Positions 22,913 through 35,500 of a stretch of 64,000 bases of DNA are shown here, piece after piece. The DNA is from Lyophyllum atratum (Eukaryota > Basidiomycota > Agaricomycetes > Agaricales > Lyophyllaceae), in NCBI GenBank assembly GCA_014905825.1, contig JACGCN010000021.1, forward strand, positions 310,001-374,000. Direction: 5' to 3'. Under the pieces are notes generated by a model, which was given only the letters and a program-made list of their open reading frames with translations, ran no database searches and was not told the DNA's origin. How positions within the stretch are numbered: the first letter of the stretch is position 1; the number at the start of each line of letters is the position of its first letter. The translations under genes and the position numbers were made by a program.

Positions 22913-25900
22913 TCAGAAGAACGACATCCAACTCTGCTCATTATTCGAGCTCAACGCCCCCAGCTCAAAATTCAACGTCTCCACCACCGCCGCCATCTTC
23001 GACGTCGGCTCCAACCCCTGCCCCTGCCCCCCCATCTGCCCCTGCCCCTTCACCACCGGCGGCGCAGGCAGCAAAAACGTCCCGGGCTCCTTATAGCTAT
23101 AACTATACAAATCCGGCAACACCGGGCTCGCCTTCGGCATCCCCGCCGGCGGCGGCGCCCAAAAGTGGCTCGGCGGGCAGTTCGCCGCGACCTTCACGCT
23201 GCACGAGCACGGCTTGCGGTGCGGGTACAGCGCGCGGGCGCGGTCGTGCACCTCCACGATGCACTGCGCGAGGGAGCGGTGGGTGTGCGCGAAGGAGTCG
23301 GTGGCGGGGGGAGGGGAGGGGGAGACGTAGAGGCCTTGGTGGTGGTGCTGGCGGAGGGGGGAGAGGGGGGGAGGGTGCATGGAGTCGAGGTCGAGTTCTA
23401 GGGCGTTTGGGTCGTTGTGCACGACGTGTTGGAGGACGGTTTGGACCTCTTGTCCGTCGGACCATCGGTTGTAGATGTCGTTCGCCTTGTTCACCATCGT
23501 CTCCAGGATCGGCTATTCAAGGATGCTCCGTCAGCCTGGGACCGCGGAGAACAGGGTAATGACTTACGATGACCTGCAGGGCGCGGGGACACGTGTCCCT
23601 GGCGGACTTGAACAAGCTCCTGGCGCGCTCGAGTTCCTGAAGGGCCGCAGGACTCAGGCACGTAAACGGGGCCCTTGACACAAGCAGGCACAGCGCAACC
23701 TGTCAGTGTAATGTGTAACCAATAAAAGGGCGGGGCGGGGTTGGCAGGAGCAAGGAAAAACATATAAGCAAGGCAACGAGAAACATATAAGCAACCAAAT
23801 CCCGAACGAAAAAAGACGCGAAGTACGCACGGCTGCGGAAAAGGCATTTGACCAGTACCCGAGGATCCTTGCCGTGAGCTGGGGCTCGCGGTGGTACAGA
23901 TCCTGCACGGTCGCGATCATGCGGGAGGCGCTGAGGAACACCGCAACGACGGAAGGGGCGTACTTGTGTCTTCTATTGAAGGACTCTTCCGGGCCGCTTA
24001 AGGCGCGCGTGAAGAACGAGCGGTGGAGCTGGAGGAGGACTGGGATAGTGGGGATGAATCAGTAAAGGGGAAAGGGGGGAAGGGGGAAGGGGGAGGGAAG
24101 GAACTCACCAGCCTCGAGCGCGATGCTCAATGACGCCTTTTGCATGAGGAGAGAGCGGGTATGTGGGGACCCGGTGCGAAGGGGAGGGGGGAAGGAGAAG
24201 TCGCGGATCTTGGTGTCGAGCTCGATGACGGTGCTGTACTCGAGCTGGGGCTGGGATGTCACCTCTAGCACGGGTGCCAGGCACTCGATGTAGCAGGAGT
24301 GTTTCCACTCCTGGTCTTTTGGGGAGAGAGGACATGGTTAGGGAGGAAGAGAGAGTGGGGGAAGGAAGGGGAAGGGAAGGGAGACGTACAGTAGTGCAGG
24401 CTTTCGGAGGGGTCGATGCCGTGGTCGGGCTGGTAGGAGGGGCGTTGGCAGTCCATGTAGCGGATACAGAGGGAAGGGGGCCGGCCGAGGGAGAGGGACT
24501 GTGAATGGGCGTTAGGGGATGAGGAGAGATGTGTGGCAAGACGCGACGTACCAGCCTCGCATCGAGGTACAACAGCTCCCAGAACAAGGAGCGGCGCTTC
24601 TCCACTTCCTCGGGTATAACCTTCGCGCCCCCCGTATTCCTATGCAAGCCAATCTACATTCACACCCCAATCAGCACCACATACAGATACAAAACAGTGA
24701 CAAGGAAAAAGGAACAAGAAACTCACACTCTGCGCCAACTTCGCCGTCAACCCCATCAACCCCCACGCATACCCCGCCGCCTTCTTCTTATCCGAAAACA
24801 CCAACAAATACCAAATCTCATAAAACAGCGCCGTAATCGTCTCCACATTCGTCTCCTCCATCACCGGGATCTCACATAACGCCGCCCTCGCCAATTGATG
24901 ATACTGCTCGGCGTCGGGGGAGTCGGGCGGGCGCCGGTGGAGGTCGACGAGACACCCGACGGCGAGGATCATGAAGAGGAGGGCGAGGCGCCGCGGGGAG
25001 AGGTCGGGGGTGGGGGTGGTGTAGCAGTGGTGCGCGAGGTTGGGGAAGAAGGTCTCGGAGGGGTGGGGGTTGTATCTGTCAGAGGGGGAGTGGGAGGGAG
25101 GTGGTTAGTGGGTGACCGAGGATTTGAAGGGAGGGAGGGGGGACGTACTGCCAGAGAGCGTTCTCCATGGCCTGGGACCAGAGATACTCAGCTTCAGCGC
25201 GAGGGGGGAGCATGCTGCGGATGTAGGCGCGCAGCTTGAGGTTCGGCTCCGGGGAGACGTTTTCGGGGAGCGGGTAGGACTGGCTCAGGCGGAGCACCTC
25301 TGCGAACATCGCGTCGGGGGTGTCGTGTGTCTGGTCATGCTAAATTTATGGTAGGCGAGGATAAGGGTGGATTTGGGGGGTGGGTGGGACTTACGTGGAG
25401 GGAGAAGGCACCGGTGCGATGATGCGTCTCTTCGCTGGGCGAGCTGGGGCTGCCGTTCATGTGTTCGGTCCCGTTCCCGTTCAGGTTCAGGTTGATATGC
25501 AGACCCGCCGTGTCCACATCCATCTTCCCCTCGCTCCCTTCCTTCTCCTCTCTCTCATGCCCGTGAACATTCCCGTTCCCATTTTGCGTCCCGCCGTATA
25601 GCCCCATGGTGCTCTTGATGGCGAGGAACTGCGGCGCCAGGAGGGGGTGATCGGGCGCGAGGGCCTCTTCGAGTTGGCGGATGCGTTCGGACATGTCGTG
25701 GATCTTGGTGTGCAGCTGTTCGGTGTTGGCGAGGATGAAGCGGGTGCCTTTGCCGGAGACGAGGACGCCTGGGGGAGGGAGTGAGTTTGGTTCATGTCAT
25801 GAAAGATGAAAGGTAAGGTGGACGGAGATGAGGGAGACGACATGAAGTGTGGCGAGGGTGGATGAGAGGAGGGTGTATGAGGTGGGAGATGAGGCAGAGG

Positions 25901-26495
25901 GAACGCACCTTCTGGACATATTTCCGCGCAGCCGCGTTTCTGTAATTAGAGTACTGCAATGAGCATGATCGTCCACTCTCTTCCAGCCCGGTGCCGTATT
26001 AATGAATCACAGCGGCAACCCACCTTGCACGACGCACACGGAAAGTTACGATCACACTGTACCAACAGATTTTCAGGGTCAACCCACCAAAAAAGAAAAA
26101 AATACTAACCTTCAGTTTGAGTCTACACCCCCACCACCACCAAACAAATTACAATTATTCATGATCCTACGCATGCAACTCGAAACGGGCAACACACCTT
26201 CTGCATTCGCAGCACGACAGGGGTGCCTGTGAAGGATATCAACATCAACGTCTCGCCCATTGACACACTATTCGATGATGATGAAGCGCCCCACCTTCTT
26301 TCCGCCCGGTTTCTTCGCCACATTGCCCTCTGCGATGAATATATGGTCTACGGGCTGTGCACCCGCAGCAGAATCAAACGTCGGCTCCTCCTTCGGTGTA
26401 GGATTTTTGCGGGGTCTCTTCAGTGGGCGGGGCGAGCCATTGACAGGGGGATGGAGGGAGGAGGAGGAGGAGGGGAGGAGAGGGTCCGGGGACAT
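22913..26495 (-). CDS. Zn2Cys6 transcription factor with Fungal_trans domain (paralog 2)
   Basis: The start at 26495 (MSPDPLLPSS) is the first in-frame ATG, followed by a Ser/Pro and basic region. The zinc cluster is split over small exons: CCECRR, then a 13-nt exon 26122-26110 giving LKLK, then CDRNFPCASCK, then KRGC. Exon borders match paralog 1, but here the intron after the 13-nt exon has a normal GT donor. RFILANTEQLHTKI and a coiled coil follow, then the regulatory region with EIWYLLVFSDKKKAAGYAWG, SLGRPPS, LQLHRSFFTRA. The C terminus (22913) ends SWMSFF, echoing the aromatic end of paralog 1. Nuclear regulator with unknown targets. Exact borders of the later exons were not all fixed. 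Confidence 0.87.
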
Positions 26496-28196
26496 GTGAA
26501 TGGAGGGGAGGATTGCGTGTAATTCGGACGGAGGCTGAAGGTGGAAAGTATAAGCCTGGGTTGGTGGGCGGAGATCAGGCGAGGAGACCGAAAAGGGAAA
26601 CAGAGATAATGATATACATTTCCCTACACACGGCGATGAAAGTCAATGGGGAACACCGTTGACTTCCATCATTTGATGAGAGAGCCTGCGTCCCACGAGG
26701 CCCACGACAGGTCGTGCTCCACAACTGCGCAGGCGTGCAGTACTATTCAGTGCAGCTGACGAGAACCCGATACATATCAGCGGTGCACTGTGCACCAGAC
26801 GAGTATCATGATCCAGCGGTGCAGCAGACGAGTCAGCGACCACCAAGCGACCACCCATCCCACCACAAAAAATTCCACGCCCATTCAAAACCCCATTTGG
26901 CAGAAAAAGTTCCTTTCTCGGGATGGCGCCTCCCCCACCCCGCTCGATCACTCACGACCCTCTCTCTCCAGCCCTCCCCTCCCCCTGTGCACCACACATC
27001 TCCAACCACCACTCTCCCCAGTGGGTGCAAAGAAAACTTTCAAGTCTCTCCCATCAAGGCCCCTCTCTGCCAGCGCATGCGAGAATCACGGACACTGCCG
27101 AAATCGAGATTCTTCACGTCTTAGTTGGGCAAGGGACTTGGCCATGGGGCAGGTGATGGTATTGGCATGGAGGTACGTTCTGATAGTTATCCAGGTGGCT
27201 TTACTAATACGACATTCGTCGCGCGAGCTTTCACCGGGGTGTGTGGATGTGGATGTGTACAATGTTTACCTTCCTAACTTCTTCACCCAGGGTAGTGCCA
27301 TACGACAACGCGACCCTTACCACGATGACGCCTACTTCGAGTTCTCGACGCGGGGATGAGCACCGACGACGCCCCTTCCCCATCTATCGACACAGGCTCG
27401 CACGGCGTTTACGCCAAGCGCGCCGTCGCAATCGGCCGAACGACGGATGAAGTCACCTGTTGGGGACAGTGACTCTGAGATCCGAAGTTACTCGGGGGAT
27501 CTGGTGGTAAGGAACGACCCATGTCCATTTATCCATGGGTGTACGTATGTAAGCAATGAAGCATACTTAGGGAGCAGGCGCTCTTGGACACCGAATGTGT
27601 TTGAGTTTATAGGTGCGGATCCACGGCAGAAAAGGGAACTTAAAGTCGTCAGATAGTATTAGGACGCAGGACTGTACATCTGGATCGCAGGAGGCCCAAG
27701 TGATGTTGTTCTGCGCTGCTGATAGAGGTGATCATGGGAGCCTTGTCGACACAAGGCTTGGCTCCTTTTTCCGCTATTTTCTCCCATGGCCCAGCATTTG
27801 ATCGTGACTTGTGAGGCGAGTCCCGAAAAAATAGATTTGAATCAGCAGTGGGATGCGTTATTATAAGCGGCCCCATCTCCATTCCCGCGACTCGCGAGAG
27901 AAGGTGGGTACATGTACAATGATACGAAGCCAGGAAGCCACGAAGCAAGAAGAGGATGAGGTTGAGAGAGGGAGACCTCGGAGAAAGTGATTCGGCCGCG
28001 AGCGTGTCTGTCATGACCATGATAAGATCAGTTGGAGAAGTTCGACTTCTTCTGATACTGATACTGGAGGTGATAGGTGTACCGTGTACATAGGTGCTGT
28101 CTGCCATTCCCAGGGACAGGGGCAGGCCTGGTGTCCACATGCACCGTAGTGTCCAAATGTCGCGTTGGTGGTGTCGCTGTCAGGTCCGGGTAAACT
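26496..28196. other. Intergenic region
   Basis: About 1.7 kb upstream of the Zn2Cys6 pair. Frames at 26790-27359 plus and 27649-28140 minus are low-complexity and lack motifs. A short Met-initiated frame near 27356 reads MSTDDAPSPSIDTG but could not be extended. No supported gene. Confidence 0.45.
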
Positions 28197-28688
28197 CTAG
28201 AAAGGTGCTTCGAAAAAAAGAACATGACGAGGCAATCTGTATGCGCATGTAGCATGTAGATTGTAAACAGTGACAGGCGCAAGTCCCTCACTGTGGTAAG
28301 TGCGGGAGGAATGGAAGCGCGAGCAGGCTAGATGGTGGAGGCCGCGTATGCACATCGGTGTCGGGCATATGTGCCTCACGATACGAGGGTGCGAATGCCT
28401 GCTGGGAAGGTGATCCATCGAGCGCGCGGTCGATGACTCGTCCTGACTGTTCTCGGGATCCAAACATAGACCTGGAACGTACCCGGCGCCGTGCATTGGG
28501 ATCTGGTTGAAGGACCCATCGGCGTCGGGGGTGTGTGAGTCGTGATCATGGTCGTGGTGCCTTGAATAGTGGGGGGTGGTGCCGAGACGATGGGGCGTAT
28601 GTAGTGACATCAAGTTGGCCTTCCTGGTCTTGGGAGCGGGCGTCAAAGGAGCGAGAGGATGGAACAAGGGATTGTAGCGCCTAGACAT
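28197..28688 (-). CDS. Hypothetical His/Pro-rich protein
   Basis: An uninterrupted 163-codon frame starts MSRRYNPLFHPLAPLTP and contains a His/Asp-rich run (HDHDHDSH) and a Ser-rich middle. No domain, signal peptide or membrane segment is evident. The composition is low-complexity and the frame could be fortuitous. It is listed because it is the longest frame in the interval between the regulator pair and the sterol-isomerase gene. Confidence 0.25.
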   Translation of the reverse strand: MSRRYNPLFHPLAPLTPAPKTRKANLMSLHTPHRLGTTPHYSRHHDHDHDSHTPDADGSFNQIPMHGAGYVPGLCLDPENSQDESSTARSMDHLPSRHSHPRIVRHICPTPMCIRGLHHLACSRFHSSRTYHSEGLAPVTVYNLHATCAYRLPRHVLFFEAPF

Positions 28689-28791
28689 TTGGGCGTGGGT
28701 GCGAAGGTGGAGGGCATCCGTGTCCTGAGTGTCGAGTTTCCAAAAATACGTCGGGGCCGGTCGACATCATCTTTCGTCGCTCAGAGTCATA

Positions 28792-29229
28792 TCAGGGTGC
28801 GAAGAAGATGACACGGGCATGAGGGCGCCCATGCCTGATCATGAGCTGGGTGGTGCCGCCGGGTGACGGCCTATATCCTATTTCTGGATATGATCCGTCG
28901 GGCTGGGCGTGCACATGGATCGGCGCGGCGGTTGTAGTCGTCGAACAGAGGGGAAAACGTGGAAGTTGGGGGCGTGGGTGTGGGTGCGTGGGTGGGTGTG
29001 TATATTCCGGGCCCCGAGGAAGGCGTGCGTTGGGACTCGGGAGAAGTGTGGGGAGCGGGAGATCATACTGTCTTCGGTGCAAAGTAATGTATAGTGGACC
29101 ATTCAGACGGGGTCAACGCCCGAGACGCGTATGAGGTAGGCACCACGTCGCTGGCGCCCGCTGCGAATTCGAAGGCCAGGGGGTGCATCGTGGGACGTTC
29201 ACGACCTTCCATGTCGGGGGAGCTTAAGT
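28792..29229 (-). CDS. Hypothetical short protein, possible two-exon gene
   Basis: A frame ending at 28792 reads YDLPLPTLLPSPNARLP, a His/Pro-rich stretch, then GYRPSPGGTTQLMIRHGR and ARVIFFAP. An upstream exon with MEGRERPTMHPLAFEFAAGASD could join it through an intron of about 80 nt ending in GACAG near 29060. No family recognised. The join is a guess. Confidence 0.25.
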
Positions 29230-29414
29230 CGGCTTGGTGGGAAGAGCGGACAGCGTACGGCGCTCGCGGGTATTTATTCGCGCACGTGGACATGCAGGGC
29301 CGCAGAGTCGTGGAATCCTGCTTCTTCGGCCCCTTCGGCTTGGGAACTTCAACCATCCCACGGCTGTCCCTCTCTCCGACGCGCTTTCCCTACTCTCAGC
29401 CTTCTGGCCCAGCC

Positions 29415-31011
<1,597 letters not shown>

Positions 31012-31083
31012 TTCCTCTAGCTGAGTTGAATGACTTAGCAGCTGCCCGCGTTACTGCGCGCTCTACGTATGAGCTCAGAGGGA
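31012..31083 (-). pseudogene. Degenerate tRNA-like sequence
   Basis: A 72-nt stretch with tRNA-like ends: TCCCTCT at the 5' side can pair with AGAGGAA at the 3' side with one mismatch. A D-arm GCTC/GAGC is intact. The anticodon stem and T stem no longer pair well. It resembles the intact tRNA-Thr lying 170 bp away on the same strand, including the same acceptor and D-arm, and is probably a decayed, intronless copy or tRNA-derived fragment. Confidence 0.4.
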
Positions 31084-31248
31084 AGTCCATAGGGGAAGGC
31101 GGTCTTGGACGCGCGTCAGTACTAGTGGGATCCGCAATTCGGACGGTAATAGGTGGTAGCAATAGGTGGTAGGTACTGCTAATTGCTGTTGGGCATAAGT
31201 TACATACACTTCCAGGAGTCAAAAAGTGTTTTTTTCAGAAAGCAGAAG

Positions 31249-31347
31249 TTCCCTCTAGCCGACTTGAACGACTGACCTCGTCATAGAATAGCATTTTGAA
31301 GAAGGAAGCGATACTAGTGACGCGCTCTACCACTGAGCTAAGAGGGA
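31249..31347 (-). tRNA. tRNA-Thr (anticodon AGT) with intron
   Basis: The 99-nt gene folds as a standard tRNA. The acceptor stem TCCCTCT/AGAGGGA pairs perfectly. The D-arm is GCTC-AGTGGTA-GAGC. The anticodon stem is CGTCA/TGACG with loop CT-AGT-A, giving anticodon AGT (Thr). The T-arm is AGTCG-TTCAAGT-CGGCT (one G-T pair). A roughly 27-nt intron sits one base 3' of the anticodon, the canonical nuclear position. A T5 run at about 31225-31221 is a plausible RNA polymerase III terminator. Confidence 0.92.
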
Positions 31348-31696
31348 GTTGGAGGAGGTTTCGGAGGGCAGAGCATGTGGTGGATGTGATGGAATCGAGA
31401 TGTTTATCTCCGATCGCGAGGAGGGACGGGATCTTATCATGATGTCCTGCACTCATCTGCTTTTTGTATGCGGTTTTTACCAGGCCAACGTCGAGAGTGG
31501 TGCTAATAGTCGTTTCGATGATCTGTATCATCGCGCGGTCGGTACGATGGGAAAGACACACTTGCTGATCTCATACTTCGAGATGCATATCGAAGGTCGC
31601 GGAAGTATATTAGCCGGAGATGCCGATGTGGGCTATTTGTGTATGACGACTGCCCCGTCCCACACATAATCCCATCCTGACACCACCACAACCAGC
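31348..31696. other. Intergenic region between tRNA-Thr and UPF0303 gene
   Basis: About 350 bases. It holds the promoter of the plus-strand UPF0303-like gene; no further feature recognised. Confidence 0.5.
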
Positions 31697-32267
31697 ATGT
31701 CAACCCCGGTACGTCTCCCCTTACCCCTTCCTCGTCTGACCGTACGCTGACAAGGACACCCAGCTCCTCGACGAAATCACATTCCAACAAGACACCCTCA
31801 TCTTCCCGCACTTCACCGCCTTGGACGCCTTCGAGCTCGGCATCCACCTCCGCTCCACCATCCTCGGCGCACACCCCTCCACCCCCGTCTCCATCCGCAT
31901 CTCCCTCCCCACCCTCCAAGTCCTCTTCGCCACCCTCACCTGCGGGCCCGGCATCCCCGACACCGAGTCGTGGCTCACGCGCAAAACCAACACCGTCCTC
32001 CGATACGGGTGTTCGTCGTTGTACCTTGGTGAGAAGTTGAGAGCGAAGGGGGGGAAGGGGGATCGGGTGAGCGAGATGGCGCCGGTGGATGATGGGGAGT
32101 ATGCGTGTCATGGGGGGGCGTTTCCGGTGCGGGTGAGGGGGGTGGAGGGGGTGGTGGCGGTGGTGGCGGTGAGTGGGTTGCCGCAGGTGGAGGATCATAA
32201 GGTGGTGGTGGAGGGGTTTGAGTGGTTTATGATGAAGCATAATGTGGCGCATTCTGAATCGAAGTAG
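31697..32267 (+). CDS. UPF0303 / HbpS-like (heme-degrading-domain) protein
   Basis: Two exons: 31697-31708 (ATG plus three codons) and 31764-32267, giving 171 aa. The first exon is only 12 nt, with a 55-nt intron. The protein matches the UPF0303/HbpS-like pattern: TALDAFELGIHLRS (the ALxLG helix), VSIRISLPTLQVLFATL, a charged RKTNTVLRYGCSSLY segment (the R..N.V.R.G.SS signature), and GVVAVVAVSGLPQVEDHKVV at the end (the typical V.SGLP..DH core). Members are small cytosolic alpha/beta proteins, some binding heme. The function here is not proven. No signal peptide. Confidence 0.85.
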
Positions 32268-32549
32268 CGCTGTATCTCGGGGGTCATAGCGCCTTTGTAC
32301 TCGACACTGCTCATCGTGAGTGGCAGGGTGGTACGTGCGGGATGCGGTGTCGTGATGAACAAACAAAGCGCGCGACGCGTCAATAAAGCCGTTTAATGGT
32401 CACACCCAGAATAAAGCTCTTGTCACGCGTGACATTTCTCTACACGTCTTGTCCCCGACACGACCCTCCTCCTCCTCCTCCTCCCCATTTCCTCCCCACT
32501 ACGTTTTCTCTCAGATACCCCACCGTCGCCCCCGAAATCCATAAATTAA

Positions 32550-35500
32550 ATGTCGCTCTTAACACCCCCGAGCACCGCGCACCGCCGCGCCAAAGACAAA
32601 GAGAACCTCGACTGCCACAACCCGCGCGTCGTCTGGTCCGAAACCAACAAAATCCACGTCCTCCAGCTCACCACCCTCGCCCCAAAGGTATCCACCGCCA
32701 CCAGCGCCTCCAAACGTCCCCCCACCAAGTCCATCCTCAAGAAACCCCCCACCTCCTCCCTACTTGTCCCGTGGCCCCAGGAAAAGACGCGCGACGTGAC
32801 GCCGGAGCCCGCGGACCCCCTAGTGAATCTGCGGTACCTAGAGTACCCGGTGGCCACGATCGTAAGGAAGACGACGGAGCTGAGGGGGCTGATTGAGGCG
32901 TATAGCGTGCTTATGGCGCGGCTGAGGACGTGTGTGGGGGCGGGGACGGATGTGGACGCGTCGTGGCCGCTGTTCCAGCCGCTTAGGAAGAATAGGGACG
33001 CGTTTGTGGAGGCGGTTGTGAGGGATTTGGGGAGGGCGTTGGTTGATCCTGCTACGTTCGTTCCGAAGGACGAGGATGAGTGCGAGGAGAAAGAGAAGAA
33101 GGAGGAGGAAAGGGTGAGGGTGGGGTTGCCGTCGCCGAAGAGTACGCCGAAGAAGAAGAGGGATGGGATGAGCGCGGAGCAGGTCAAGTTTGCACGGGAC
33201 CTGTGTACGACGAGTCATGCTGTGATTAGGATGCTCTCTGTTGTCTTCACGCTTCCCGCTGTCATCAACATTTTCACAGGCACGTACACTCTCTCCTCGT
33301 GATTTTTTCTATTACTGACCCTGTTTACATTAATCATTAGACGCGCAATTGGGCCTGATATTAACAGCGGTGCTAGCCATCCCCCTCTCCGACGAGCTGC
33401 CCACCCCGAATGCCCGCAAAACGTGGGCGCTGGCGATATGGCTCATCCAGACGCAGCGCCTCCCCGCCGAGGTCCTCGCGCCCGCCGCGGACCGTATTGC
33501 AAATGCGCTGTGTCGCGGTATAGAGGGCGAGCTTGGGAAGGAGGGGAAGAAGGGGTCGGCGAGCGATGGGCTTAAGGTACATCACCCTCTCCTTCCTATA
33601 CTTCGAAGACGCATATACTCATGTTTTTTTTGGGAAGGCGATCCACGACTTATCAACGCACCTCCCCTCGGTGTTCATCCCCGCATTTACACCACAGCTC
33701 CTCCCGGCCGTCCTGCGCACCCTCCTCGCGCCCACCCTCGCGCTACGGACGTACGCGGCGCATGCGCTGGGCGGGTTCGTGTGGGGCGCGACGAGGATAT
33801 CAAGGTCGGGGCTGCATGTCCGGATGGCGGGGATCGTGGGTGAGTTCGTGACCACGCCCTCTCCTCCCAGGGTACCCCCAAAAACGACCCCTACCTCCAC
33901 TCCCACGAAATCCCACGCGCCGAATGCATCACCGACCAAGTCATCCCTGGATCCGGCGATCATACGCACGCTGCGCACGGTGCTGCAGGCGACGGAGGTG
34001 GCGCACGTGGCGCAGGGGCCGGTGTGGGGGACGTGTGTCCTTGCGTCGCTGTTGGTGCTGCTGGGGCCGGAGGCGGTGGGGGCCGCGGGGGCGGGGGTGA
34101 GGGGGGTGATGGGGCTGGGGTTGCGGCATCGGAATAAGGCGGTGAGGGCGCTGGGGAGTGTGCTTTGGAGAGTTGTGATTTGGGTGTTTCTCCAGCCTCC
34201 TTTCCCTTTACCTGCCCACCATGGGGAAGAGGAGGAGGGAGGGGAGGGGAGGAAGAGGGAGGAGAGGGTGAGGAGGGGGAGGGAGGAGTGGTGGAGGCTT
34301 GTGGGGAGCGTGACGGAGTATGAGACGGGGGTGTGTACGCTTGCTGCGTATGTTGGGTCTACGAACGTCGGTATCCCGCTCTTCGAGGCGCCAAGGTACA
34401 AGTACCTCCCTGGACGAGACGGGGGGGAAGGGGAGGAGGAGAGGCTGAGGCGGGGGTTGGACGTCCTATACGCCATGGTGTGCAAAGACGCCGCGACGTG
34501 CAGCTCCGCCATCGATACCATGCGCGCTCTCGTCGGTGCCCCACCTTCCCCGTCCGCCTCGCCCTCTGAACACGAACACGAACAAGGGGACACTAGGAGG
34601 ACTCTGCTCCCCCAAGGCCTATTCTCCGCGCTCCCCGGGCTCCTGTCCGCAGAGTACAGCGCGCTGAAGGGGAGCGTGAACCCGCTGTTTGAGGAGACGC
34701 CCAAGGCGGAGGACGTGAGGTGTCTTACGGGGGAGGAGGTGGGGAGGGCGTGGGTGTGGGAGGGGCTGGTGAGGGCGTGGAGGGGGGCGTTGGGGGGTGG
34801 GGATGGGGGTGGGGAAAGGGGGGAGAGGGAGAGGGGGGAGTTGGTGGGGGTTTGGGAGGGGATGGTGGGGATGGGGTTGGCGGCTGTCCTTGGTGAGTTT
34901 TTTCTTTTGCTGTGATTGGAGAAGGGTGTTGATTGGTTTCTTTGGGTAGATAAAGACCGGGATATGGACGCCGATCTGGATGTTGATGCGGAGGGGTATG
35001 GGCACAACGTGGATGCGGTGGCGGAGTTCACGCTTCGCGCTGTGGACGTCATAATCACCCTCGTCCTCGAAGACGCCAACCTAGAGCTTGCTCCCCCCAA
35101 GACCAAGACGCACCGCCGGCGCGGTCTCGATATCCCAGGCTTCCCTGCCTCGTCCTCTTCCTCGTCCAGCACCCTGGCGAAGCTGACGTACGCGCGCGAG
35201 CTGTGGAGCGTGATGTGTCGCGTGGTGCCGCATGCTATGCTTGGGGAGGCGGCGGAGAGGTTGGGGGGGTGTTTGATTGGGGGTGTGGGGGAGTATACTG
35301 CGTTTACTGGGTCGGTGCTCGGGGTGGAGGAACAGGACGGGGAAGAGGGAGAAGGGGATGGGGAGGAGATGAATGAGACGTGGGCGGAGTTTTGTGTTGA
35401 TGTCGTCGCGGTGTGGGGTGGGGAGGGTGTGCGTGCGTTCTGGGGCTACGATGACCAAATCCGAGATCAGAAGAAAGGGTGGACGGGGGAGGAAAAGGCG

